Source: Rotaria socialis (lineage: Eukaryota > Rotifera > Eurotatoria > Philodinida > Philodinidae). Taken from it: DNA of 64,000 bases. Shown here piece after piece: positions 11,155-24,400 of this stretch. A program made the translations under genes and the position numbers. Numbering within the stretch: position 1 is the stretch's first letter; each line of letters begins with the position of its first letter. The notes under the pieces are model-generated. The model was given only the letters and a program-made list of their open reading frames with translations. It was not told the DNA's origin and ran no database searches. The stretch is from positions 296,541 to 360,540 of the forward strand of contig CAJNYU010000183.1 of assembly GCA_905331475.1 (NCBI GenBank), read 5' to 3'.

Positions 11155-12809
11155 AATGCTAATGTGAAACATTTGCAATATCGAGAACCATATGCAGTCA
11201 GTAAGTTTCTTTTAAGGATCGGTAGAAATATCTATTTTTAGTTTTGATAAAGACTAAATTGTTGCATTGATTGATCTCTACTTTTATGATTATGGTTTCG
11301 TTTTCGAATATCAATGACAATATATATTTATACCTTTAATAATTCTCGAAATATACATACAGTATGTAAAATTTCTATGAAAAGAATGACTCCTCGATAG
11401 TGGTAAATACATAATTTTATCTACACCAGAAATTTTGGTGGCAGGTGTTGTCCTATTCCGGTCTGACTGGCTTCACAGAATGAATGACGACTAATCTGCC
11501 AATAAGAACTTCCAGTTTAGCGTATTAGTAAAATATTCACGTGTAAATTCTTTAATTTATTGATACATTTCTTGTTCAATAACTATTAATACTGAAACTT
11601 TCAAAAATGGAGTACTATTCTTTATTTCTAAAAAAATATACATACACATTGAAAAAAGTGAAAATAATTTCATCGAAAGAACAAGATGTAGACGAAAGAA
11701 TGAATTTAACTAATAGTGAACAATAATTCTAAAAGGGATCATCAATCAGTGAATGATGTAAAAAATGGTAAAAGCATCGACATGAATCCGTATCTCGTCA
11801 AAGACCTTCACTTGTACTTTAAGAATCGGTCGGACTAATTTATAAGAACTCAATTCACCAAAATCCATTAATATCAGGCTAAAGCAAAACAACCTGTCGG
11901 ATCTCATTTCAACAATGATATTTTTATAAAACTAGTACTAAAAATTAGCTTTCAGTATAAGCTTCCAACGCTCTCGACAGTTGCTATTTACTATAGTAGT
12001 CTTTTTTTCTAGAAATAAAAGGCTGTCTATTATCAGTATTATTTACTGCTCTAAAGAGCATTTCATTGTTGAATCATCATATCTTTGGTTTGTTTAAAAG
12101 AATTATTATCTGCTATCTAATCATGGACTGCTTTTTCATTTTCTTACTCATATTGTTTTTTCTTTTCTCGACAGTAACACAACAGAGTAATATAAATATA
12201 TCCTTTTTTTTTCAAGTAGATAACTTGTTGAGTCGATTTGAGGAAAGAACAATGCTCGATCTCGGACAAACAAATGAACCTGTTTATTATGGTAGTGATC
12301 AAGTACAACGGACAAATGAAACTCAATTACGAGATGTTGAAGAACGACATGGTGAGCTACATCAAATAGAAGTAAATACTATCTATAAAACATACGAGAA
12401 ATCTGTATTTTGTTTTAATCAAGACTGATATTGTTCACTTACATGAAATTCATCGTGATTTTGACGAACTTGTTAATGATCATGGTAGTGTGATAGGTGA
12501 GTATTAGATGATAAATATTAAATTCACCAACTTTTCCATTTTTACAAAAGATAATATTGAGTCGAGTGTTTCTCAAACGGAAACTCATGTCACTGCCGGT
12601 GCTAAAAAGTTGGGTCAGACTGTTGAATTACAGGTATGAATTCAAATTTAAAAAATAAAGTTTAGTGAAATTTAACAGGAAAAAATAATAAATTTTATAT
12701 TTAGTCAGCAGTTCGTCGAAAAAAAATTCTATGTGGTTTAATTGTATTTATTATCATCGCCATTGCCATCATTATTGCAGTCGTGTTTGCCACCAAAAAA
12801 AAATCTTAA
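11155..12809 (+). CDS. Syntaxin-like t-SNARE, 3' exons (N-terminus not found)
   Basis: Exons: 11155-11200, 12217-12371, 12424-12496, 12551-12633, 12705-12809. All have GT-AG borders and consistent phases (1, 0, 1, 0). The first intron is about 1 kb, the others 52-71 bp. The translation contains a syntaxin-type SNARE helix (ERHGELHQIE ... LHEIHRDFDELVNDHG ... ESSVSQTETHV), then a basic juxtamembrane stretch (AVRRKKIL), a hydrophobic tail anchor of about 20 residues and a lysine-rich end. Qa-SNAREs sit on organelle or plasma membranes and form the fusion four-helix bundle. Aligned with syntaxin 1, the central ionic-layer Gln is His here (CAT at 12481-12483). The regulatory Habc domain is not visible upstream. 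The gene may be a divergent paralogue or 5'-truncated copy. Subfamily (plasma membrane or endosomal) cannot be settled by eye. Confidence 0.7.
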
Positions 12810-13129
12810 TGCATTTAATTACTCTAATCATAACATGTCTTTTTGTTATCATCGTCATGTCGGAACAAAAGAAGAGAAAAAACGAAAAGTCACCCTTCTT
12901 TACACTATAGTAAAATTAGTAGCTATGAATACATACCGTTTCTCTTTATCTATTCTTATGTGGACTGTATGAATAAATAGGCAAAAGTTACATTTTAAAG
13001 CGATACAAGATTTTAGTAGAAAACTAATAATTTATAAACGAACAATGTCATTTAGTGTATTAGTAAAATTGTACAACCAAAGCCTTTAAAATTTTTGTAC
13101 GTTTCTTGGAATGAAAAACAGTTTAAATA
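12810..13129. other. 3' flank of the SNARE gene
   Basis: No gene seen. AT-rich sequence leading into the inverted-repeat element. Confidence 0.5.
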
Positions 13130-13578
13130 AGTAATACAGCTGTAGGACAAGGGGGAAAAGGCAGATTTGGGATTTTTTCGGAATTTCTTGGGATTTTGAA
13201 AATCCAAAACGTGAATGAATGATGGGATTGCTATCTGAATTTTTCCATATGTAAGTCTCATGATTGTTAGAATATTCTAAAATTTTCAGCGCAAACGGAT
13301 GTTTCCTTCTCAAGATAATGAATGCGCAAGAAATGCTCATTTCACGGCACGGTCAGAAAATCCAATTTTTTTGAAAATTCAATATTTTAAGAAGGAAACA
13401 TTTGTTCGAGTTGAAACTTTTAGGATCTTCTATGTACCATGAAACCTATATATGGGAAGAATTTCAGGTCGAGAGTACGTCACTCACAGGGGGGTGGGGG
13501 ATGCTTTTCAATTTTGAGATTTGGGGGTTTTCAAAATCTCCAAAATCCGCCTTTTCTCCCTTGGTCGAAGGAACTCTG
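13130..13578. repeat. Long imperfect inverted repeat (foldback element)
   Basis: The left arm (about 13136-13320) and right arm (about 13390-13575) are reverse complements of each other with many substitutions and small indels. Paired blocks include GACAAGGGGGAAAAGGCAGA versus the complement of the Ccttttctccc block near 13548-13564, CATATGTAAGTCTCATGA versus TATATAGGTTTCATGG read in reverse, and GGATGTTTCCTTCTCAAGAT versus the right-arm AAGAAGGAAACATTTG. About 70 bp of loop separates them. Open frames on both arms translate into related peptides (HETYIW and FSKS... in both), a consequence of the repeat. Transcription would give a long hairpin RNA. It is probably an old foldback transposon or MITE. 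Confidence 0.65.
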
Positions 13579-14790
13579 GTCGCTAATAAATGACTACTCT
13601 TTTGAGACCATATATATATATATATAAATTAAATAGAATCCAATGAATTATACATAGATAGATCTTACCGACAATATTCTCTTGTTAGTGTTTGAGTTCT
13701 TCTCATTAATCAAATATTTTCCAATGCAGCTCTGATAAAAGTCTATATTATATATTTATTACATAAAACGTTCGGTTGAATGTTATCATCGAAAACTAGC
13801 ACTGTTTCAAAGGGCCTAATCATTTTACGGTAAATTATGTTTATCAAAGTCTATCTCCATATAAAGTTTACAGTTAAAATCTGAACATAAATATTTCTCA
13901 GGAGAACTACAATACTTATTTAGAAACTACTGTAAAAAGGAAGACATCTACGTAACAATAAGTGAAAATTTTGAACTCTTTCTCAGTATGTTCAGATGGA
14001 AGACTTCTCTCGGAAGAAAATATTTCGTTATTCTTTTTTTACAAAATCATCATTAATGGGAATTTAAATCTATTTACTAGGAAGTTATAAAGCTTTTCGT
14101 GGATTTTGAGGCGAGCCATGTTACATAAATGGATTTCTAATTCATTAAAATTCATAACACTTTTGAAAAACATCGGAACACGTCTACTACTAAGATCCAG
14201 TTTTTTTCATCATCAAGATTCAAGACAGTAAAATAGGAGCGTTATCATAATGCAGCAGTACTTGTTCGTTAGAAGATTTGTGTGTAAAATCTTAGCTAGA
14301 TCAACTTTGAACTCTCGAAAGCTGTCTATGCTTTAAATGACTAAGTTTACATGGTTAAAAACATTTTCAACAAAGTAAACAAACTGCCGATTAGAGATTT
14401 ATTTCATTTCAAAGTTCAAAATAAACTAAAGACAAATGTTGATGCAATGTTATCACTACACGGTTGTTGATGCAAAATATGCTTTTACTTTGAAATGTAT
14501 TAGTTTTACAAAGTGCAACACATGAATTCATAAAAATAAACACAGCACAAGCAAAAGAGCTCCTCTTTCCTTCATCCTTCTCACTATTTACCTTTTTTTT
14601 TATAGGTATCTAGTAAAGATTATCGAACTTAATTTTAAGTTAAAACACATTTCAATACTGATATGTAGAATATATATAGACAAGCTGTTATTGTTTAAGA
14701 GATATAATCAATAATCTCTGACATCAATAAATAGCGAAATATAACCAAATAAAAGTTACTATGATTGTCATTCTCCATTTGTAGAATCCA
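13579..14790. other. Intergenic, 3' side of the EF-hand gene
   Basis: Short TA dinucleotide run near 13612-13626. No coding exon seen. Confidence 0.55.
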
Positions 14791-15426
14791 TTAACCTTCG
14801 TCTTCATTGATATCATTTCTAATAATAGCATCTTTATGTCCCAATTGTTCCATAAGTTTAGGATTTTTCATACATGCTGAAATGAATTCTTGTTTACTAA
14901 TAAAACCATTCTTATTTTGATCATCTTCCATATAGCGATCACATAGATTTTCAATATCTTCTTTTGATAAATCCGGATGTATCCGTTTCAGCATATGTTC
15001 AATATCATTTCGCGTCATACCTTCTACAGATGAATCATTCACTGGTGTTTTTAAGCTTCGCCGAGATAATGCTTGATATGTATCAAAAACAGCACCTAAT
15101 TGTTGTTCTGGCTGAGATTGTTCAGAAAACATAATTAATGAAACAAGATATTCTTGAAATGATATTTGACCAGAATTATCTTTGTCAATCATTTTAAATA
15201 TAGCTTTACTTCCATCTGTTGATACATTCATCGTTTTAAGATGATCTTCAAATTGCTCATGTGTAATTCGTCCAGTTGGACTTGTTTTTATAAATTGTCT
15301 ATAATACATTAATATTTCACTTTCAGAAATCTTTGTTATTTCATGTAATTCTTCAAGTTGCTTCTGTGTTAGATTCAATAAGGAAACATTTCCTGTCGTT
15401 TTCGATGAACTACATATGGTACCCAT
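14791..15426 (-). CDS. Neuronal-calcium-sensor-like EF-hand protein
   Basis: A single exon of 211 aa, close to the usual NCS/KChIP length. The start MGTICSSSK offers Gly2 for myristoylation and Cys5 for palmitoylation. The order is that of the NCS family: a degenerate first EF-hand with an SPTG in place of the family's CPxG (about residues 48-59), a canonical second loop DKDNSGQISFQE (81-92), a disrupted third region with an inserted Ser/basic stretch (about 112-150), and a canonical fourth loop (169-180, D-x-N-x-N-G-x-I-S-x-x-E). It therefore probably binds two Ca2+ ions and switches membrane or target binding. The lost third loop is unusual, since most NCS proteins keep loops 2 and 3. Exact orthology (NCS1, recoverin, KChIP, CIB) is not resolved. 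Confidence 0.85.
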   Translation of the reverse strand: MGTICSSSKTTGNVSLLNLTQKQLEELHEITKISESEILMYYRQFIKTSPTGRITHEQFEDHLKTMNVSTDGSKAIFKMIDKDNSGQISFQEYLVSLIMFSEQSQPEQQLGAVFDTYQALSRRSLKTPVNDSSVEGMTRNDIEHMLKRIHPDLSKEDIENLCDRYMEDDQNKNGFISKQEFISACMKNPKLMEQLGHKDAIIRNDINEDEG

Positions 15427-18400
15427 TGAAAGATAGCGAATAGAAATAGATCACCAAATAAATAATGCAATATAGCGCCTAGATCATGATTGATTTGTTT
15501 ATGTTTATTGTTTAGTATAGATCATAAAACTATAAACTATCTGATTCATAAAAGAAATCTTCAGAAGGCATAAGTAGAAGGAAAAAAATTGATATGCTTT
15601 AGTTTTTGCATTTTTTATTACTTGTTATTTAGTAAAAATTATTTTTATTTTCATATTCGAATATTTTTCATTTGCGAGATAAATTGAGAAATGAGTTCAA
15701 TATAAAATATTTTATTTCAGAAGAAGAAAGTGAAGAAGAAGAAGAAGAAAAACTGATTAACTGACAGATTACTTTAGCGAATAATGTCATCAAGAACAAA
15801 ATTCAAGGTGTTAGCCAAAATGTGGACTATAATATTAACGCTTAGTTTTTGTAATCTTTTTCTTCGTCACAAATGACATGTATTGAAATCGTTTAATAAG
15901 ATTGATTGCTTATCGATCTGCAATGTCATTGGAACAAGTGTCATGGTTGTCAAGCATTTTTTCATTTAAATGACCGAAGGAGCTAAGTCTTTCTGCTTCT
16001 GCTCATCATACAAACATTTATAAAAGCCTTGAACGCTGCGCATATCTTTTATGATTCTATGGTGGAAAATAAATAGCCGATAAATCGAGGTCGAATATAA
16101 ATCATATGATTCAATCTCACTTTTTTTCTTGTTTCTTTTTTCCAATTAAATTGAACAAACATACATGCACACATACACACATACGGTAAGCACAGTAAAA
16201 TATCAGTACTTACATATATATATCTAACGTATCGTTTCATTCATATGGTACACATACGCATTCGTTCATTCTGTCGATTTGTTGCATAATACATATATAT
16301 ATACATATATATATTTGATCGATAAGCTATTTCTTCTGGTGCCTCTTTCAACAGATTTTGATCTTCTCTCCTTGTGTTCATTCACATAGTAATACAAGAG
16401 TAATAAATAGTGAATAGAAAAATAGAGAGACTTGACCTATATGACCTTTTTACTTCTTTCTTTTATCTCTTGTAAAGAAAAGTCTTACCTATTTCTTATT
16501 TTTCTTCTTATTCAATATTCAATTATAATACATTCATAAATCTGTCAACAATAGTCACGTTAACTTACTCTATGTATTAATCCAATGTGAAAACATAGTC
16601 ATCGGATAGAATAATAAAAAAATCTTGATAATTACAGAGTAAAACGACAAGCTATTATCAAATATTTCTAACAATATAATAACTTCATTGACAAGCATAT
16701 CACGAAGAGAATGTATTGAAAAATAAATGCATGGTATTATGTACTTTTATATTTCTATCAAAGGTTATGAAGATACAATTGAAAAAAAAAAGAAATTCGA
16801 TTATTTCTCATGAGAATTTTGGCTGATGTCTTATCAAAAATAAAAAGAGTATACCTGAATGTTAAACGGATCATTTTTCAAGTGTATCACATCATTATCA
16901 TTATCATCAATTGTTCTTTTCGTTAAAGGTAGAAATTCTTCTATCATTGCTGTCTAGCCAAATGACTTCAAAACTAGAACAATTTATCGTGATTGATACG
17001 AGTATAGTTTTGTTTCACTGGACATATAATATTCTTTTTAACGGATAGCAGAAGAAAAAGGATGAAGACGACGGGTGCTGGACAAGAGATAAGATGATAT
17101 CATCGATTTTCTTTTCTATCTCCATCGCCTGCCAAACGTCGCCGACAAAGTTAACAAGCTCTAGATAGCCTGTTGGCTAAACAACTACCACATTGTGTCG
17201 GGTGTTTGTTGATGTCGGCTGAGAACGCCGCTCATAAGCCTCATTGTTCATGTCACATCGATATATATATATATATATATATATGTAGTACGCAACAATG
17301 TTGCATAAATCGATCACATTCCAATAGGAGCATCAGTAGGCAGCTAATCAAGAAGATATGCCAACACTCTATTATCCTTCAATAATTGCCTTCATATATT
17401 TCTTTTCTTTGTGTACGTTGATGATAGAGAGAGAAAGAGAGTATTGATTAGAAAGGAAAAAGTGAGAAATCGAAGCTGAGAACGAACAATCGTTCACTGA
17501 TGTATGCGTGTGGATATGTGTGTGAGATATTGCTCATCGACCGTTGCGTATGTGCCGATATATATGATTATCGACGAAGAAGAAGAGACAGGGAAAGAGA
17601 GAGAGAGAGAAAGAAACATCGCCGCATGCATCCATTTATGAATATCGATCAACTTGTCATCGTACATAGACACAGCGTACAGTATGGATAGTGATGAAGA
17701 CCATCGAACGCATAATTCGTTTCAGTTTCTTTTTTTCTACTCTCTTACTTTTTTTCTATGTCACTTGATGAACACAGTATGTATTATGCAGATAAATATC
17801 TAATTTTATTCGTCAACAATCATAGCTTGAACACATCGATTCTGATCCTAAAAATTGATAAAACGGATGAACATCTGCATTTTTTTCATCGCTTCTATTT
17901 GAGATTCTTTGTTCTTAGCATACAATCTTGAGTTATCAATTATAGAAAATCCGTTTCGCACTTCAGTGTTAAAATGTAGCTGATAGGAGACATTTTCACT
18001 TGAAGGAAAAAACAATATTGACATCATGTTGAGAACCATTTTTATATTTGTAATTGATATAAAAAAAAGTACATTCACTTGCATGTTTGCTTTTATTTCA
18101 TTATCAGTTTTCAATCGTATCTACTGTAGAATTGATTATGTGAAAGTGGTGACAATTAACTAAATTAATTCTTTTCCTTTTTTTCCCTCTACATGACTCT
18201 AATTTGTATTTCATAGTCAATTCACGATGGATCGTAGCATATGCGAGAGCTTCTTGAAAAATGATAGAGAGAGAGAGAGAGGAATAAAACAGAAGAGGGT
18301 AAGAATAGTACATCTATACTGCATACAATAAATGCGTCAACATGTGTTTAATTCTTTTTTTTTATAGGTCCCTCTTTTCATTGCTTCTTTTCTCCTCTGA

Positions 18401-18492
18401 TGATTTTGTCGTTATTGTCGGTCTTCCTCTTCTTCGTTCATTCTAGACTCATTCTGTCTTCATCATCAATCTAAGGACATACTACTATCATC
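15427..18492. other. Intergenic/5' region between divergent genes, with microsatellites
   Basis: Divergent promoters of the EF-hand gene (-) and the MRL gene (+) must lie here. Visible elements are a GAA-rich run at 15717-15752, a TA run at 17261-17284, a GA run near 17596-17611 and another near 18265-18281. A pyrimidine tract ending in TTTATAG at about 18359-18367 looks like a splice acceptor just upstream of the MRL start codon, marking a 5'-UTR intron or spliced-leader site. Confidence 0.5.
17261..17284. repeat. TA dinucleotide microsatellite
   Basis: Twelve uninterrupted AT units, seen directly. Confidence 0.9.
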
Positions 18493-21400
18493 ATGAATCG
18501 TCTTCTTGTTCGACGTTGCAGCATGTCGTCAATCGAAGAAGAAGACGAACCGACGGCATCCGACGACTTGACGATTCTAGCTGAAAGATCACAATCATCT
18601 CCATCATACAACTACCATAAATTACATCATTCACCATCCATAGCCGATTGGGATTCGGAAGTATCTGAATCTGAACAAGAATTTGATGATAATGATGAAG
18701 ATCTCAATGAGAATGGTGAAGAACGTGCCGCAAATCGAGCGCTACAAAATTTTATACAATCCTTTTCGAAACCCGTATGTATTAAAAATATTTTCCTATT
18801 AACTTCTATATCGGAAATAATTTGTAATGAGATCGCATTTATCAAGGTTATCGAAGAAGACTGATTAGAGAATCGGTCTGCTCACTGAAGTAAAGACATA
18901 TAGAAAAGAGGAAACGAGTATCAACCTTAATCAATAAAGTTTGCAGGCAAAAGAAAGAGAGAACAAGGCAATGTCTTTAAGAAAAATTACAAAATCGATA
19001 TGCTTCTCATTGTCTGGCCATCCGATTAGCATTGTCTTATGGAAATATTTACTGTAAAATGCTTGTTGATGTCAGAGCAAGGTCATAAATTATTCAAGTA
19101 TGTGCACGTGTATGTATTAGAAGAAATCGTTCGTCGAACACAGTTGTACTCATTGTGGCGGAGAGGGAATTGTTTTTTTGTACGAGCATGATTGTATAAG
19201 TACTATCTTAATTTGACCTTTTTGTCTTACTGTCATTGTTATATATTGAACTTGCTTTCTCGTTTTTATTCCATATATCTGACAAGAAGGAGGAGTAAGT
19301 CTATTTGTTTGGTTAATGACGTGAACGAGGAGCGGCTATGTACTCTATTATCAAGGCCACATACTTGGATGCAAATATCCACACGTTCGTGATACCAATG
19401 CCTGGTGATAAATTAAATGAACAGCAGTCGGCAGTGATAGTGTTTGTTTGATATAATGTACACTGTTGATTACATCTTACATATTATATTGAAGGAAAAA
19501 TTACATATACGGAGGACATGATAACACGTTTTTCTTATGGGAAAATGAAATTATACGAAGTAAGACGATGAGAACGAGAGAATAACAGAGACAGAGAAAA
19601 AACGAATGATCAAAGAGACGCCAAAAATGCAGTGACACGCATGATTTCGTTGAATAAAAAGAAGGCGGAGTTGTGACTTTTGTCCTCTATTTACACAATT
19701 TTCATAGATCATTGAACACATTAATTCAATGTGCGATAAAAATTGTACAGCTAACCCGTTGTCCAGTAATGCAGTCTTCATACAATAAAAGCTTCATCCT
19801 AAATTTCATTAATGTAGAACAGTTCGTTTAATGTAATCTTATAATAAAGATCTATAACGAGACTATCGATACAATCATAAGAGAATTTCTAGTATTTAAT
19901 GATAATCATAGAATAAATCCGAAATTTATTTGTAGTTGAGATTTGTTTTACTGTGTAAATTCAATGAAAATATTACTGTTCTCATGTTTCGTATTAGCCG
20001 AACGTCTAATCGAATTATTTTCTCAGTGTAAATTTAGAAGATAATTACGCATGCACTACATCGCTTTTTAAATATCTCATAGAATTGATGATATTATTTT
20101 TGAATCAAGATTAAATCACGGATCAATAATCATGATACATTCAATGCCACGCATCCATTTGAATAAAGATACAAAATCTAACGAAAATCTTTATACTATA
20201 TTTCAATAGAAATAGATCTTTACAAAACAATCCACCAGTAATTGTCTGTTACGATAAAACTAATTGATTATGAATTCTATTTTATTTCTACAATGACGAA
20301 TTTGCTTTTAATTTATAAGAGTTTAGGAGGAGATTAGGCAAAGTATACGGTTATATCGTCTCTTTCTTGATTATGCCATGTTGTTATTTTTTATATAGAT
20401 AAAAGTTTTGTGTGGTTTCTTTACCTAACTAAGTGAAAGACTAATATGGATTTTGTTTGTTTAAACTCTCCTGCTACTATTTTTAGTCTATTAAGATTTC
20501 AGTATTGATTTTCGTAAACAATAGAATATAAAAGAGTGACCTTCTTTCTAAAACATTTGCTTTCGTATGATTTATATTTATATTTCCTTGTTAATATTTC
20601 CTATAAAAGAATTTTCTTTAGTTGCTAAAGAGAAACAATATAACAGCATGTGATAAAACTCGAATCACACATTGTCCTAGAAAAATTTTTTTTTCGCCAT
20701 TTTTATTTATATTTAATACGAGAAAATTCTTGTTGATTTCTGCTTATTAAATAAATGATTTGAAAGGAAAGAATATTAAAAATTGTCTTCTATTGTTATT
20801 TAACAAGTATCTATGTCAAAATTAAAGAATATGATAGGATGTACCGTGTACAATTTCTATTTCATCCTATAGGAGACAGAATTATGTTGAAATCCATCAT
20901 GTCAGTAAACTATTCAAAATAATATATGAGAATAGGTTTGCGTTTCGATGCTATTTTGATTGTAACATTTGCTTTAGTGAAGCGCACTTGAGATCTATAG
21001 TTCAAGGTATAATTCTTACTTTATCTCAATGCTACATAAACAAATTTGCTTTCTTACTGTAATTGGATTATTTACTGTTTTGATAATTTTTACTAAATTT
21101 TCTAGTTCGGTATTATAATTTTCTTAATACGAAACATCATTCTTAAGCATTTACTTTGATTATTTTGTAAGGATGATGAAATTTTTCTATAGTTTTCTCT
21201 TACGTAATATCAAAGAAAAATATATGCTGAACTTTTCTTATTTGATTGCTAAAAAATAATAGAGTACTAGTTGCTATCGTTGTAGAGTCATTAAGACTAG
21301 CACAATTCATCTTTTAGATATTAGTTACTAAACAAGTATCAAAACTATTGTTTTCTTTCTGTCAATTATTTAGTAGAATTTATTATTGTTTGATAAGTTA

Positions 21401-24400
21401 TGTATTAGTTTTAGAAAAAGAAAAAATCATTAAAAAATATATATGATCATAAATAATAGCAATACTAACTCGTTTAAGAATAAGAAAGAACAATAGTCCA
21501 ATATCAAATTTCTATCAAATGTCATATTAAATCAATGTTAACCCAATTGATTAGCTTAATTTGCTATAATGAGAGAACGTCTGTTTTTTTAGTGCTTATA
21601 ATTCTTCAATTTCTTCTTCTATTATTTCCAGATCTGTTGTTTTCAGTGCTTGTTTAGAGTGAACAGACAAATGAATATTGCTAAAAAGCAGATGTGCGTT
21701 GTGTCTTGATTTTTCTATCTGGAATGTTTTCTTCTATCTGTTCATTCGACGCATCGAAGTTAGTCAAGTAATTTGCCTCCTGTGAGGCGCTGTATTTGTT
21801 CTCAATCAAATTGTTTTTCATGTATTATTCTCGTGGGTACTGTGTATTTGTTTCTGACATGTGCGTATGCATAAGAGTAACGGCCGCTAAGTGTTCAATC
21901 ATCAGTTTACTCGTGCTGCTGTATTTGTATTTGTATTTGTATATGTATATATATATATGTATATATTGATTCGATTAAGCGAAGAGTGCATGAGAGAGAA
22001 GAATGTTCAACAACTGCAAGGATCATGTAGTTCTGTCTTTTTCGTTCGAATATTGACTCATTCTTTTGTCAAGTAGTTATTCTTGATACGCACATTCTTT
22101 TTCTTTATTGCAAACATAAAATTTTCATGGATACTGAGAATAGCGAGGTGAAGTTATGAATGAACTGCAGGGAGTTTTATACATTTATTTGACTTTTCTT
22201 TTTAGCATCGAAGTCAACTGAATGGTAAAGACGGTTCATATTCACCATCTTCAATTCATCTTTATGGTAAGTTATTTCGTGCATATTTTACTTTGAGTTA
22301 TCATAAATCAAAAAGTCAAATTTGAAGACAGGTGAAGGTGAAGATATGTCGTGCTAATTAACCGATAAATATTTCCTGAATCGAAAAGTAGATTGACGAA
22401 ACATTATCTATGATACATGATAATGATAGATTTGATAGAATTAACGGTGTACGATGCGCTTCCTTAGCATGAAGAAAAATAATATTAATTACATAATATG
22501 ATAACACTATCTTTCTTAGATGAGCTTAACTTTTCTATGTGCAGCTATGCAAGTGACAGGATGTAGAACAGCATTATGCGACTCGAGACGAGAGAATCGT
22601 TCAAGCATTGATGAGCAAGTGTCAATCAAATGCAGAAGTCTGATCCATCAATCTCAAGAAGTCAGTATGTGGTAAAAGAGTATTGTAACTATCTTCGCTT
22701 AGAGAACAAAAAGAAAGATATGTATAAGACTGTATCAAATCTCAAATATTCTTCTTATTCAAAGTATCGTCAGAATCAACCATGTGATAGAATCGAATTT
22801 GTAATGAGATGAAATAAGATACTAATGATTACATCATCATGATTCTTCTCAGTATATTGGCATCGTTATAAACGTGTCCTTGTAGATATTCAATCATCCT
22901 ACAAAAAAAAGGAAAGCATTCAAATAATAAGATTCTTAGTTACTGTTCTTGACTAACATATTGAAGTAAATTTTTGAAGAATGCAAACACACACAACACC
23001 TATTACATATTTGAAGACAGATATCGATCATAGTTTATAAATTATTTTCTAGTACTTCTAATTTGTCATAGTTTTCTTCGATAATAACTGTCGTCGAGAC
23101 AAATATTATTCAAAGCTTCTGTCATCAACATTCCATTATCTCTTGTCGAGTAGTAGTAGTAGTAGTAGTACATGCTCGCTCATACAACATCGGTCTGTTT
23201 GTCTTACATAACTACGCAGTACTCCTCTCTTATGTTCCCTTTAATGGTTACACATACTCATAGAATGAGAAGAGAGAAAGTACAACTGTTTCCGTCGGAA
23301 CTAGATGTGTGAACATACAACGTTCGTCCTATTTGCCTCTTTTTCTTTTTGTCTGTCCTAATCGTCAATCGGAAATGCACACGTAGAACGAGATGAACAA
23401 CTGTGTATGTATATCTATGAGGAAAAAAAAAGGGCATTATCATATATCAAATACTGTTTCGGAGAAATATAATAACAGTTATAAAGACGAGAGTACGATG
23501 AAGAGAAGAAACTGAGCAAATTATTACGAGAACAAGCGCGAAGAGGTCATAAAAAAGAGATAGTGTTTATACTCGCGTCAAGTATTTCATTATACAATTT
23601 ATTTTGGTCTTGATTTTGTTCCTCTTTTTGTCCTCTCTAGACGAAGACGATTCAGCTGAACTTGACGCAATTATATCAGAATTACGAGATTTTAAAATTC
23701 AATTTGAAGAATGTTCAAATCATCCATCATCAACTTCTAATCAATTATTAGTTAAAAAATCTCATAAAATGGAGCAATCAACAAATCATCCATCGGCAAC
23801 AATTACGTCTTCTTCTTCTTCAATATCAAACACAAATGGTTGTGTTAATGAACTTCGTACACTTGAAGATCAACTTGAAGCTGCATTAGCTAGTTTAACA
23901 TTAACAATTAATGATTGTACAACGACAAATGTAGATTCACAACAACAGCGTTCATCAGGCTCAAGTGCATGTTCAAGTGGACTTGGCGATGAAATAACCA
24001 ATGATTCATCGAATCTTTATAATAATACATTGAATACAAATAATCAAACGACAACAACAACAACAACAACAACTGTATCATTTACAACAAAAGTTGGAAC
24101 GACAAATGCAGCGGATGATTGTGATTCAGCATTTAGTGATAGTGGATCAACGGATAAAGTTACTGTACCCAATCACGATGAATCTGTAAGAATTCCATTT
24201 TAAATTTACTCAATATATAACAATTTAAAAGACAAAATCTATCTATCAGAGTTGATTTTTCGAAGAAAAAAATACAAAAAAAAGCAAGCAACGAAAGAGT
24301 ATCTTAATATTATGCTGCCTTTTTTGTGAGAATCCTACATAGACTCGAACTATCATTTAATATCAATAGTCAAAACTGAACGAAATCTAAAATATTTTTT

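Noticed and set aside
13086-13627. Similar peptides (HETYIW, FSKS) encoded on opposite strands, looking like a gene pair
   Set aside because: Explained by the two arms of the long inverted repeat; composition is low complexity and there is no start/stop conservation.
15717-15763. Acceptor followed by an EEESEEEEEEKLIN-type frame
   Set aside because: A GAA microsatellite after a chance TTTCAG; no upstream exon fits.
22630-22812. 60-codon frame inside MRL intron 2
   Set aside because: No acceptor/donor that keeps the MRL frame; composition not distinctive.
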